From JAOUEA01 sp963797635 (GTDB lineage Bacteria; Actinomycetota; UBA4738; HRBIN12): a stretch of DNA of 64,000 bases. This document shows positions 38,290 to 47,581 of this stretch, piece after piece. The stretch's first letter is position 1. Each line of letters begins with the position of its first letter. Under the pieces are notes generated by a model that was given only the letters and a program-made list of their open reading frames with translations, did no database searches and was not told the origin of the DNA. The translations under genes were made by a program, and so were the position numbers. The stretch lies in assembly GCA_963797635.1 (NCBI GenBank), contig CAWCPZ010000004.1, positions 1 to 64,000 on the forward strand. The letters run 5' to 3'.

Positions 38290-38658
38290 ATGCCCGAACA
38301 GCCCACGCACGAACCCGTGATCGAGGTCGCCCGCACCGACGTCGAGCAGTTCCTGTCGAAGTTCCTGGTGCGGGTCACCGAGGCGACGACACCACCTCGA
38401 GCCATGTGGTCACGCTGTCCGGCGCCGATTGGGACCGGCTGGGCACCGGCTATCGCTCACCTGAGATGTTCGTCGAGGCCTGCTTCACGTTCCTCCTCCA
38501 GCACGAGCCCAAGGAACAGATCCTGGCGTCGTTCGACGTGAGCCAGATCTCCGGCTACTTCCCAGACTTCGAGCGCGCGATCGCTCACGCCCGAAGGACT
38601 GACAGCGCGCTCGCGGCCAGACTTCGAGCGCGCGATCGCTTCACGCCCGAAGGACTGA
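38290..38658 (+). CDS. Conserved hypothetical protein, frame broken and 3' end duplicated
   Basis: About 100-120 residues. Begins MPEQPTHEPVIEVARTDVEQ; after a missing base near 38390 continues VVTLSGADWDRLGTGYRSPE, MFVEACFTFLLQHEPKEQIL and SFDVSQISGYFPDFERAIA. The expected end DFERAIASRPKD-stop is present only in the second of two 42-43-bp direct repeats (38562-38603 and 38617-38659); the first copy lacks one T and shifts frame. I recognise it as a small actinobacterial conserved family without known function. Confidence 0.6.
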
Positions 38659-38659
38659 C
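38562..38659 (+). repeat. Tandem 42/43-bp direct repeat at gene end
   Basis: Copy 1 at 38562-38603 and copy 2 at 38617-38659 are identical except for one missing T in copy 1, separated by 13 bp; unit about 55 bp. Copy 2 carries the natural stop of the small hypothetical gene. Confidence 0.85.
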
Positions 38660-38664
38660 CGCCG

Positions 38665-41600
38665 CTAGCTCGCGGGAACGACGGGTTCGCCGTCGACCTC
38701 GACGAGGTCGTCCTGAGGCGCGAACTGATCGCGGATCGACCGAGCCCACAAGGCCACCAGTCCCGTCAGGATCAGGAACACCACACCGGACACGATCAGG
38801 ATGATCCTGGTGCGCGGCTCGCTGTTCTCCACCCAGATGAGCGACAGGATCATGGCGGGCACGATGAAGCCCACGTTGTAGGCGATGTCGAACAGCGCGA
38901 ACGCGCGCCCTCGGAAGTCATCGGGCATCGCCTGCTGCGTGATCGTGTCCGCCGAGATCTTGCCCAGGAAGAACGCGAAGAACCCGACGAACAGCATCCC
39001 GGCGAAGCCAAGGACCGACACCATGCCGCCGAACAGCAGCGTGCCGGCGCCCAGGAGCGTCATGGAGGCGAGCAGCAGACGGATCGGCGGAACGCGATCC
39101 TTCCACTTCTGCGCCAGCACGAGACCGAGCGCACCGCCGACCAGGCCCCCGAGGCCCGAGAGCGCCAGTGCCAGCGTGTCGGCCTTGTCGCCGCCGCCTT
39201 GCACCAGGTTCTTGGCGTAGAGCGCGAACACGAACAGGCCGAAGCCCCAGAACTGATAGCGCAACATCTGGAACGACAGCAGGCCGAGCGCCGCCGGCGG
39301 ACGCGACGCGATCTCCTTGATCCCCGCGATCACGTTGTGCACCACGTTGCGAGCTTCCTTGCCGAACGTGGTGTCGTGGCCCGCGGTCTCGACGTGGTGC
39401 ATCTGCTTCGCGACGACCGCGGCGATGATCAGCACCACCGCGCCACCGATCACGACCAGCCATGCCGGCAGCACGGCGCCGGCGCCGAGCGCGAACGCGA
39501 TGCCGAAGATCTGGAAGAGCGCGCCACCGGCTTGCGAGAGGGCGTTGCCCTGCATCAGATCCTTGCCCGACAGCACGTCGGGGATCGCCGCCGACTTCAC
39601 GGCCAGGATCACGCGGACCACGGCCTGGGCCGCGAGGAGGGCCAGGATCAGGCCGATCGTCGGACCGGCCTTGCCTTCGGTCGTGCCGTCGCCGAGCGGC
39701 GCGAGCACGACGATGGCGATCACACCGACGATCGCCGACGTGATGAGGTTGGTCCACCACACGACACGGCGACGCGCGAACCGGTCGATGAACACGCCGA
39801 TGAACGGCGAGAGCAGCGTGTACGGCACGTACAGCGCCAGCACCACCTTCAGCAGGTAGTCCGCCGACGGCACGTTCTGGATGTCGAAGCCTTCCTTGCC
39901 GCCGAACGCGATCGACTTGCCGATCGCGCCCTGGATCACACCCTGGCCGGCCTGCACCAGGAACTGCACGCCCATCAGGATCGCGAAGTCGCGGTTGGAG
40001 AAGACCCCGAACAGGCCGTTGAAGAAGTTGCCGAACGACTCGAGCGGGCGACGGAGCCACGCATCGGCGAACCGCAGCGCCGCGCCCACACCGACGGCCA
40101 CCGCGACCACGGTCCAGCCCTTCGTCACCGAGAGCGGGCCGCGCCACACCGCCAACACCCCGATGCCGGACAGGATCAGGAAGATCACGGACATGCCCGG
40201 GATGAGCGCGATGCGGTCGGGCGTCGACCGGATGCCGAGCCAGTTCGACGCGAGCCAGCCGGGCACGATCAGCAAGAACGCGAGCAGCAGGACCACGAGC
40301 AGGTTCTGCGGGAGGTTGTCCAACGCGCCGGGGTGCGATTCGAACTTCTGCGCTTCGGCGGCCGCGGCGGCTTGCGCGTCGGCGACGACGTTCGCCGGCG
40401 GGGTCCACAGGCCGTCGCCCTCGATGACGTAGACGTCGGGGCCGACCTCGACACCCTGCGCCGTGGCCTCATCGAGGAGCTGCTGCTGGGTGTCGGCCGA
40501 GCAGTCCTCGACCCCGTTGCACAGGCCGCCGTAGTACTGGCCGACCAGGAACACCACCGGGTCCTCGGGGAACTGGTCGAACCGCGGTTGGAAGTCGTCG
40601 GGCTTCTTGTCGTCGGGGTCGCACGTCTCCTTGGGACCGCCGAAGGTCTCGCACCAGTGCGCGATCGACGTGTCGTCGTAGCCCTCGCTCCCCTGGCTGG
40701 ACGTCGTCGGTTCACCCGCCAGGAAGTTGTCGAGCGTGCCGAAGTAGGTGGTCGAGCGTTCGATCGCCTCGCCGGGCAGTCCGGTGCGGAAGACGTTCGT
40801 GTAGGTCTTGGCCCACCCGTACCCGGTGTTCGTGTCGAACTGTTCGTCGCGGTCGCCGAAGTTCACGATCAACACGTTCGGGCGCGTGCCCGCCTCGGCG
40901 ACGACCTCGTTCACGGCGGCCAGGGACGTGCGCACGCCCTGGTTGGCCCACTGGTTCGCCTCGCTGACCCACCGGTTCTGGACACCGTCGAACAGCAGCC
41001 AGCCGAGCGAGCCGAACACCAGCAGGGCGGCCAGCCCGGCTGCCAGGATGCGTGGCATCGCCGACGGGGCGAGGCCGCGGATCAGGACCAGGACGCCGAG
41101 CAACCCCATGAGCGCGAACACCCACACGGGCGCGTTCTCCGACAACGAGTCCTTCAACACGTAGGCGATCGCCGCCCACGCGATGAGCGCCGCGCCCGCC
41201 CAGGTCGCGACCTTGGAGGCCGGACGATCCGAGGCGAACCATCGGATCGCCACGAACGCCCCCAGGCCCACCAGCGCCATGGGGGCCGCCGACGCGTTCA
41301 TGAACCGGTAGTAGGGGATCGCCGCGCCGGTCACCACGGTGGCGGCGCCGGCGAAGGCGACGAGCCACCAGATGGACACCTGGTCCTCGTTGCGCGCGGG
41401 CTCGCGCGTGGCGCGTGCCAGCAGGATCGTGGAGCCGATCGCGATCACGATGAACGGCAGGATCACGATCGGCTGCAAGGAGCCCGTCCACTGCATCAGG
41501 CGGTCGGCGAAGAACTCCGCGGAGTACGGCGGTGGCAGCGCGGCTTCGGCCAGGCTCGCCGGCTTGCCCCAGATGCCGATCACCCAGCACGCCAGCCCGG

Positions 41601-42342
41601 CGATCATGCCGAACCCGACGGACATCAGCATCGGGGCGTCCGATTTCAGCGCCGACCCCAACGAGAACCGGCTCGTCAGGAAATGGAACCCGAACACCGC
41701 CATCAACACCACGCCGAAGATCACGCACGTGGTGGGGTGGGTGAAGGCAGCCGCGATCGCGATCAGGAACAGCGCCGTTCTCGCGCCCCACGATGTTCGC
41801 GCGGCGTCGACGAACGGGATCATCAACGCCAGCAGGAACAGCACGGTGATGTTGTCGAGGTAGCCGACGTACGGCGTGGTGAGGAACAGCGCGACCGTCG
41901 CCAACAGGGTGGTCAGCACCACCAACGGGTCCTTGCGGCTGCGGAAGAAGGCGGCGCCCAGCGCGAGGCCCGTGAGGATCGGGATGCCGATCATCAGGAA
42001 CGCGCTGAACGAGTACCGATCGATGCCCACGACCTGCTGCAGCAACGCGCCGGCCACGGGAACGCTGACGCGGTAGCCGCCCGCGAACAGGCCGTCCGGA
42101 CCCCATTCCTGGACGACGCGGACGGGCTCGCCTTCCAGCACCACCTGCGCGCGCCACGTGTACCAGGCCGGGTCGCGCGTGGGCGCAGAGAGGCTGGGGT
42201 CGGCCAGGAACTTCCAGCCGAGGACCAGCAGCAGCAGCGCGGCGAACCCCGCGATCACCCACCAGGAACCGAGCACGCTGGAGCGCCCGGAACGGGTGGG
42301 TGCGCTCGCGTCAGCCTCGGTCGCGATGTCGGTGGCGGTCAT
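38665..42342 (-). CDS. Giant membrane protein: GT-C-like half fused to MFS half
   Basis: 1225 residues in one unbroken frame. Residues about 30-455: roughly a dozen helices with an early acidic loop PTRDPAWYTWRAQVVLEGEP, resembling polytopic GT-C glycosyltransferases and other mannosyltransferase-like proteins. Residues about 455-680: a large extracytoplasmic domain with Cys pairs (HWCETFGGPKETCDP; GGLCNGVEDCSADT). Residues 680-775: three helices. Residues about 780-1225: a complete 12-helix MFS transporter with VFIDRFARRRVVWW and PDDFRGRAFALFD. Such a fusion could couple surface glycan or lipid-linked sugar processing to transport; function is not known to me. Confidence 0.85.
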   Translation of the reverse strand: MTATDIATEADASAPTRSGRSSVLGSWWVIAGFAALLLLVLGWKFLADPSLSAPTRDPAWYTWRAQVVLEGEPVRVVQEWGPDGLFAGGYRVSVPVAGALLQQVVGIDRYSFSAFLMIGIPILTGLALGAAFFRSRKDPLVVLTTLLATVALFLTTPYVGYLDNITVLFLLALMIPFVDAARTSWGARTALFLIAIAAAFTHPTTCVIFGVVLMAVFGFHFLTSRFSLGSALKSDAPMLMSVGFGMIAGLACWVIGIWGKPASLAEAALPPPYSAEFFADRLMQWTGSLQPIVILPFIVIAIGSTILLARATREPARNEDQVSIWWLVAFAGAATVVTGAAIPYYRFMNASAAPMALVGLGAFVAIRWFASDRPASKVATWAGAALIAWAAIAYVLKDSLSENAPVWVFALMGLLGVLVLIRGLAPSAMPRILAAGLAALLVFGSLGWLLFDGVQNRWVSEANQWANQGVRTSLAAVNEVVAEAGTRPNVLIVNFGDRDEQFDTNTGYGWAKTYTNVFRTGLPGEAIERSTTYFGTLDNFLAGEPTTSSQGSEGYDDTSIAHWCETFGGPKETCDPDDKKPDDFQPRFDQFPEDPVVFLVGQYYGGLCNGVEDCSADTQQQLLDEATAQGVEVGPDVYVIEGDGLWTPPANVVADAQAAAAAEAQKFESHPGALDNLPQNLLVVLLLAFLLIVPGWLASNWLGIRSTPDRIALIPGMSVIFLILSGIGVLAVWRGPLSVTKGWTVVAVAVGVGAALRFADAWLRRPLESFGNFFNGLFGVFSNRDFAILMGVQFLVQAGQGVIQGAIGKSIAFGGKEGFDIQNVPSADYLLKVVLALYVPYTLLSPFIGVFIDRFARRRVVWWTNLITSAIVGVIAIVVLAPLGDGTTEGKAGPTIGLILALLAAQAVVRVILAVKSAAIPDVLSGKDLMQGNALSQAGGALFQIFGIAFALGAGAVLPAWLVVIGGAVVLIIAAVVAKQMHHVETAGHDTTFGKEARNVVHNVIAGIKEIASRPPAALGLLSFQMLRYQFWGFGLFVFALYAKNLVQGGGDKADTLALALSGLGGLVGGALGLVLAQKWKDRVPPIRLLLASMTLLGAGTLLFGGMVSVLGFAGMLFVGFFAFFLGKISADTITQQAMPDDFRGRAFALFDIAYNVGFIVPAMILSLIWVENSEPRTRIILIVSGVVFLILTGLVALWARSIRDQFAPQDDLVEVDGEPVVPAS

Positions 42343-42381
42343 CGGTTGGGGTCCCCTTCTCGTGCCTGCTCCGAGCGCAGC

Positions 42382-44049
42382 CTACTCGCGCGCTTCGGGC
42401 AAACAGGGGAGGTCGGGCATCAACGCCGATGGGAACGCCGCCTGCATCACGGTGTCGTTCTCCTGACCCGGATTCGGGACGACGCCTCCGCCGGCCGTCT
42501 GCGCCTGGGTGAACGTCATCATGTACCGGGCCACGTCGTCGACGGTGTAGCCGTTCTGCTTGAGTTCGTTCAGGTCGAGGAAGGCCTGCGTCGGCTGCAT
42601 GAGCTCCACGATCGGCAGGTCGTCGCCGTCGGTGTCGAACTTCTCGTTGATCATGACCTGCATGGGGCCTGAGGAGATCTGGTAGCCGCCGGTCACGGAC
42701 GGGTCCGGCATCGACGCGTGGTCCGCGGTGAGTCCCAGGACCCACTCGCCCTTGCCGACCTCCTTGTCCAGGAAGGTCACGAATTCCTTGAGGGCTGCGT
42801 CCTGGGCGACGACCGCGTCCTCCATCTCCGGGCTGTCCATGGACCAGACGTGGCTCACGAAGTCGATCTCCTTGAAGTTCAGGTACAGCAGGTCGGGCGT
42901 GTCGTCCTGGCCGAAGTCCTCACGCGTCATGACCTCCTCCACCACACGCTCCTGGTACGGCGTGCGCGCCGGGGTGTCGAAGCCCTGGAGGAGCTCATCG
43001 ATGTCGTTGTCGCGCCACTTGCCGTCCTTCTTGCCGTCGGCCTGGTCCACGGCCGCGACGTCCTGCTCGAAGCCCGGCACCTTGTTCGCGTAGGTGGGGA
43101 GCCGGTAGTACGCGGCGTCGTGTTCGGGCAGGTTCCACTCGAACCCTTCGTCGGTCAGGGTGGTGCCGCCCACGACCGAACGCGTGAGCGCGATGTCGCG
43201 GTCGCCCCCGGTGAAGAACCCGCCGTGGCCCAGCATGCCGAAGTGGATGTCGACGGTGCCGACCAACCCGACCACCGGCTCGTTGTCCATCGCCCGGTCG
43301 TAGATGTCGGCGAGCGTGGGCTCGACGAGGAACGACGGACCCTGGTTCCACGGGCCGATGATCTTGCCGGCCACGAGCATGTTGTGCCCGACGATGCCGT
43401 GGTGGTCAGGGAAGGACCCCGTGCCGATCGTGGCGTGGATCTGCGCCGTCGATGTGGGCGAGGATCCCACGGTGGCATCGGTGAAGAAGGTGCCCTTGGG
43501 GATCAGGGACTTCAGGTAGGGCCACGCCGTGGGATGGGCCTGCAGCACGTTCATGCCGCCGGCGTCCCAGACCATGGTCACGACGAGCTTGGGCGTCTTG
43601 CGTTGATCGGCCGGCAGGAGGGCTTCGGTCATGGGCGTGCCGTCGGGGGCGTGGAAGCCATCGAACTTCAACAATTCGGCGGCCGTAGGAGCCACATCGG
43701 CGGAGGTGACCGGCCGCTTCACCTCGCCCTGGGGCTTGATGTAGCCCGGGCCGTACCACAGCATCGGCACGGTCTGGATGTAGTCCCAGGGGCCCACGTG
43801 CGGCAGTCCCGAGCCGACGAAGTTCGGCTCTTTCGGGATGAACGAGATCTGCGCTCCCCGGTCAGGACGCCAGCCCCGGTACGTGCGAAGCAGCTGCTCA
43901 TGGGGGATGGAACACGCCAGCCGAACGATGTCCTGGTTGCTCGACTGCGCCTTCGCGGGGACCGACCCCCGGGTGGAGAGGGCGCCGGCGCTCAGGAGGA
44001 GGAGCAGGACAGGGATGAGGACACGCCGACGATGGGTGTGGGAGGCCAT
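42382..44049 (-). CDS. Secreted alkaline-phosphatase-superfamily phosphodiesterase
   Basis: 555 residues from the ATG at 44049. Signal peptide RRRVLIPVLLLLLSAGALS. Type I phosphodiesterase/nucleotide pyrophosphatase fold: metal Asp in VTMVWDAGGMN, Thr nucleophile in SSPTSTAQIHATIGTG, FPDHHGIVGHNM, then metal sites FKEIDFVSHVWS and GLTADHASMPD. It should hydrolyse phosphoesters outside the membrane. Divergent from a degenerate paralogue (58 bp between starts) and directly upstream, on the same strand, of the GT-MFS fusion (39 bp), so it may work with it. Confidence 0.88.
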   Translation of the reverse strand: MASHTHRRRVLIPVLLLLLSAGALSTRGSVPAKAQSSNQDIVRLACSIPHEQLLRTYRGWRPDRGAQISFIPKEPNFVGSGLPHVGPWDYIQTVPMLWYGPGYIKPQGEVKRPVTSADVAPTAAELLKFDGFHAPDGTPMTEALLPADQRKTPKLVVTMVWDAGGMNVLQAHPTAWPYLKSLIPKGTFFTDATVGSSPTSTAQIHATIGTGSFPDHHGIVGHNMLVAGKIIGPWNQGPSFLVEPTLADIYDRAMDNEPVVGLVGTVDIHFGMLGHGGFFTGGDRDIALTRSVVGGTTLTDEGFEWNLPEHDAAYYRLPTYANKVPGFEQDVAAVDQADGKKDGKWRDNDIDELLQGFDTPARTPYQERVVEEVMTREDFGQDDTPDLLYLNFKEIDFVSHVWSMDSPEMEDAVVAQDAALKEFVTFLDKEVGKGEWVLGLTADHASMPDPSVTGGYQISSGPMQVMINEKFDTDGDDLPIVELMQPTQAFLDLNELKQNGYTVDDVARYMMTFTQAQTAGGGVVPNPGQENDTVMQAAFPSALMPDLPCLPEARE

Positions 44050-44107
44050 GGCGAGATAGGGAACACGACGCCGGGCGGAACGACAACCCAGGCGGTAGCG
44101 TGGAGCG

Positions 44108-45419
44108 GTGCCGATCGGCAGCCGCCTCACGACGCTCCTGGTGGTGCTCGCGCTGGTGGCCCTTCCCGCTGTGGCCTTGCGCGCGTTCTGCGTCGGCAAG
44201 AGCTGTGACTCGGGCGAGGCCACGGCGAGCGCCGCGGTTCCGTTCTGTCCATTGCCTGCGGAACTCCGAGGGCTGATCTCGGCGGGATTCCGACAGGGGC
44301 GATCGCCCGATGTGATGGCCGCGACCGACGCGAACGGACCCGGCGTTCGCGTCGACGACGGCCCGGGGATCGCCGTTCCCTGGCCCTCCACCGGTCCGGC
44401 CGACACCCGCGTGCCGATCGCGTTCTTCGGCACGGGGTTCACGGGGCGTGACCCGGCGGAGGGCACCGGCCTCGACCAGATCGCCCCGACGCTTGGCCGC
44501 GGCGATGGGCTATGACCGTTCACACGACGAGGTACGCGCCGGGGTTCCGGCCGACGGGGTCGCCGACGCCGGCCACGAACCCTCACTGGTGGTCCAGGTG
44601 GTCTGGAAAGGCGTGGGCTCCGCCGACCTCGAAGCGCACCCTCACGCGTGGCCGTTCCTGCGAGCGACGATCGCCGGGGGTGGCGGCACGCTCGAGGGAA
44701 CCACCGGCTCCCTGCCGCTGGACCCGACGGCGACCCTGACCACGATCGGCACCGGCGGCCTGCCGGCGCAACACGGCATCACGGGCACGATCATCCGGGG
44801 CGACGACGGCGACGTGGCACCGGCCTGGGGGGCCGGCGCTCCCGGATCGGTGATCGCGACGCTGGCCGACGACCTCGACCGCGACACCGATCAGCGCGCG
44901 CTGATCGCCGGCGTGCTGAGCAGCCGATCGGATCGGGGCATCATCGGCGACGGCTGGTACGTGGACCGCCGCGACCGCGACACGGTCGTGGTGACTCGCC
45001 ACCCGGTGCCCGCGGTGGCGGGCCTCCTCGACCAGGTGGGACCCGAGGGAGGCGTGATCGGCGTCGTGGTGCGCGGCGACGTGGACGCCATGGATCGCAC
45101 GACCCGGCAGATCGTTCGCTCCGTCCGGGCGCAGGTTCCCTCGACCGCGTTCGTGGTGACGTCGACCGGGAGCCTTCGTGGCGCCCGCGGTGAGGACGCC
45201 GCGGCGATCGCACAACGGGTGGACGCGTCGCTGGGGAGTCAGGTGATCGCGGCCAGCGCGGCAGACGGGCTGTTCCTCGATCGGACGGTGGCGACGCAGG
45301 CATCGATCACGGCGGCCGGCGTCTCGGACGCGATGGAAGCCGAACGCACACCCGCCGGCGCCCCGTTGTTCGCCGGTACCTTCCCGTCGTTCGCCGTGGC
45401 GTTCGCGAGGTACTGCTGA
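44108..45419 (+). CDS. Secreted alkaline-phosphatase-superfamily pseudoenzyme, one frame break
   Basis: About 437 residues. GTG start, N-terminal hydrophobic segment LTTLLVVLALVALPAVALRA. The superfamily core is recognisable (VVQVVWKGVGSADLEAHPHA, DPTATLTTIGTGGLPAQHG), but the first metal Asp is Lys (VVWK), and the late metal motifs are gone (VVTSTGSLRG where TxDH is expected). One extra base near 44494 must be removed to join APTLAAAMGYDRSHDEVRAG. Its stop overlaps the permease start (TGATG), so it is coupled to a metal permease operon. Probably a binding or regulatory protein rather than a phosphatase. Confidence 0.78.
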
Positions 45420-46441
45420 TGGCCGTCGACGTCGCGCGCCGGCCGGGCGCCACCGAGCCTCGCCGCGGGTCCGCATCATCACGCGCGGGCCTGTGGGTGA
45501 TCACCGGGCTCGCCGGGATCGCGATCCTCGTCCGGCTCCTCGATCCCGAGCAGTTCGCCTGGGTGCGCAACTTCCTGATCGTGTTCGGATCGTTGCTGGT
45601 CGAGGCGATGCCGTTCATCGTGCTGGGCGCGTTCGTCTCGGCGGCGATCGAGGTCTTCGTGCCGGCGTCGGCGTTCGAGAAGATCGCCCGTCTCCCCCGC
45701 GGTCTGCAGATCCCGGCGGCAGCGGCCTCGGGCATGGCCTTCCCCGTGTGCGAATGCGGCTCGGTGCCGGTGGCCCGGAGGCTCGCCGCGAAAGGGCTGG
45801 CACCCAGCGCCGCGGTGACGTTCATGCTGGCCGCCCCGATCGTGAACCCGGTCGTCGTGGCCTCGACCTACGTCGCCTACCGCGGCCGTGACACCGTCGC
45901 GATCATGGTCCTGGGCCGGCTGGCGCTGGGGTTCATCGTGGCGATGGCGGTGGGCTGGGTGCTGGGCGCCGTGCGTGGAGACCAGCTGTTGAAGCAGCGC
46001 GATGCCGAGGTCGAGGCGCACGAGGTCGACGCGGCCGAGCGCCGGTGGCGACGGTTCTTCGGACACCTCACGGGTGACATCGTGTTCATGGCCAGGTTCC
46101 TGATCCTCGGCGCGGCGATCGCCGCGGCGGTGCAGACCTTCATCCCGCAGTCGATCCTCAACGGCGTGGCCAACCTGCCGATCCTGAGCCTCATCGCGAT
46201 GATGGCGCTGGCGTTCATCATGTCGCTCTGCTCGGAGTCGGATGCCTTCGTGGCGGCCTCGTTCACCGCGTTCGGCCCGGCCCCGCAACTGGCGTTCCTG
46301 GTGTTCGGGCCCATGGTCGACCTGAAGCTCGGTGCCCTCTACGTCGGGACCTACGAACGCGGGTTCTTCCGGATGGTCGTGATCGCCGTCGGCGCCACGA
46401 CGCTGGCGGCGACCCTGTGGATCCAGGTGTTCTTCGGATGA
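45419..46441 (+). CDS. Permease of the YraQ/ArsP (DUF318) family
   Basis: 340 residues, about eight helices. The family signature FPVCECGSVPVARRLAAKGL includes the paired Cys (CEC) implicated in metal or metalloid handling, and the second half repeats SLCSESDAFVAASF. A charged cytoplasmic loop lies at about 185-215. Coupled on both sides: TGATG with the pseudo-phosphatase and ATGA with the next gene. Likely exports or moves a metal ion or metalloid; the neighbouring zinc operon suggests zinc. Confidence 0.87.
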   Translation: MAVDVARRPGATEPRRGSASSRAGLWVITGLAGIAILVRLLDPEQFAWVRNFLIVFGSLLVEAMPFIVLGAFVSAAIEVFVPASAFEKIARLPRGLQIPAAAASGMAFPVCECGSVPVARRLAAKGLAPSAAVTFMLAAPIVNPVVVASTYVAYRGRDTVAIMVLGRLALGFIVAMAVGWVLGAVRGDQLLKQRDAEVEAHEVDAAERRWRRFFGHLTGDIVFMARFLILGAAIAAAVQTFIPQSILNGVANLPILSLIAMMALAFIMSLCSESDAFVAASFTAFGPAPQLAFLVFGPMVDLKLGALYVGTYERGFFRMVVIAVGATTLAATLWIQVFFG

Positions 46442-47133
46442 AGCGGCACTGGAGCCCCGCTCGCGTCGGCGCCGGCTTGGTGATCGGCGCCTGGGCCGGA
46501 CTGTTCTGGTTCGTGTGGGCGGCGGGCCGCACGTCGCTGTACCTGTCGACGCGCACCGCGTGGCTGATCCCCATGGGCGCGATCCTGATGACGGTCGCGG
46601 CCGTGGGCCGCCTGGCGAGCGCGCGCGTGGAACGCACCGAGCACCTGGGCTCCCGCGAGACCGTGATGTTCGGCGTGATCGCCCTGCCGGTGGTGCTGCT
46701 GTTGGCGCTGCCCCCGGCCACCTTGGGCTCCTACGCCGCGGGCCGGAGGTCGAACTCCACCGGGATCGCGGCGAGCGCCCGCATCGTGTCGGGCCCGATC
46801 GACTTCGTCGACATCGCCGCCGCCCGCTCCGTGAAGTCCGCGGCCGCCGACCTCCGGGCCCGCGCCGGCGAGCGGGTCACGATGGACGGGTTCGTCACCG
46901 TGGACGAGGGCGACACCGACCGGTTCCAGCTCACGCGGTTCGTCATCACGTGCTGCGTGGCCGACGCCACGATCTCCTACGTCACCGTGGTGGATGCCCC
47001 GCCGGGCCAGGTGGCGAACGACGACTGGGTGCGGGTGACGGGGACGATCTACCCGTTGGGTTCGGACATCCTGGTCGACGCCGAGACGGTGGTGCCCATC
47101 CCGCCGCCGGACGATCCCTACCTCACGCCGTAG
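46438..47133 (+). CDS. TIGR03943-type putative permease subunit
   Basis: 231 residues. N-terminal membrane half (GAGLVIGAWAGLFWFVWAAG; LIPMGAILMTVAAVGRL; VIALPVVLLLALPPATLG) and a soluble C-terminal beta domain with FVTVDEGDTDRFQLTRFVI, the conserved CCVADA and DWVRVTGTIY. This family (DUF1980/YcgQ-like) nearly always sits beside a YraQ/ArsP-type permease and acts as its partner. It converges on Zur, overlapping it by 11 bp. Confidence 0.87.
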   Translation: MKRHWSPARVGAGLVIGAWAGLFWFVWAAGRTSLYLSTRTAWLIPMGAILMTVAAVGRLASARVERTEHLGSRETVMFGVIALPVVLLLALPPATLGSYAAGRRSNSTGIAASARIVSGPIDFVDIAAARSVKSAAADLRARAGERVTMDGFVTVDEGDTDRFQLTRFVITCCVADATISYVTVVDAPPGQVANDDWVRVTGTIYPLGSDILVDAETVVPIPPPDDPYLTP

Positions 47134-47581
47134 CCGCGTCGGCGCAACTGCGGCAGGTGCCGATCAGGTCGAGACGATGGCTCACGTGCGCGAACCCCGC
47201 CCGTCGCGCGACGCGGTCGATCGTGTGGTCCATCGCGGACTCCAGATCGGCAGGGATCGTGACGTCCTCCACCTTGCCGCAGTTCGAACAGATCAGGTGA
47301 TGGTGATGCTCGGTGAGCGCCTCGGTGAGCTCGAACCGCGCGAACTCGTCCTCGGTGATCACGCGCCGGACGGCGCCGGCCTGCTCGAGCACCGCGAGGT
47401 TGCGGTAGATCGAGCTCTGCGGCAGCCCGGTCTTGCCCGCCAGCAGATCGCTCATCGACAGCGGCTTGTCGGCGCGTTCCAGGAGCGTGACGAGCGCCCG
47501 CCGCTTCGGCGTGTATCGCTGGCCCACCGAGCGCAGGCTCGCCTCGACGGTGGCGTGGAGGTCGTTGGCCGACGCGGTCAT
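47123..47581 (-). CDS. zur: Fur-family zinc regulator
   Basis: 152 residues. Winged helix GQRYTPKRRALVTLLERADK and SSIYRNLAVLEQAGAVRRV; regulatory metal region TEHHHHLICSNCGKVEDV; structural zinc CxxC pairs CSNC and CRSC. It is the last gene of the znuA-C-B operon with ATGA overlap, so Zur rather than Fur is the right call; Zn-loaded protein would repress this operon. Confidence 0.9.
   Translation of the reverse strand: MTASANDLHATVEASLRSVGQRYTPKRRALVTLLERADKPLSMSDLLAGKTGLPQSSIYRNLAVLEQAGAVRRVITEDEFARFELTEALTEHHHHLICSNCGKVEDVTIPADLESAMDHTIDRVARRAGFAHVSHRLDLIGTCRSCADAATA

Noticed and set aside
39199..42672. A 1157-residue open frame on the plus strand
   Set aside because: It is the shadow of the giant GT-MFS gene on the minus strand: very His/Arg/Gly-rich, no domains, composition explained by GC-rich antisense.
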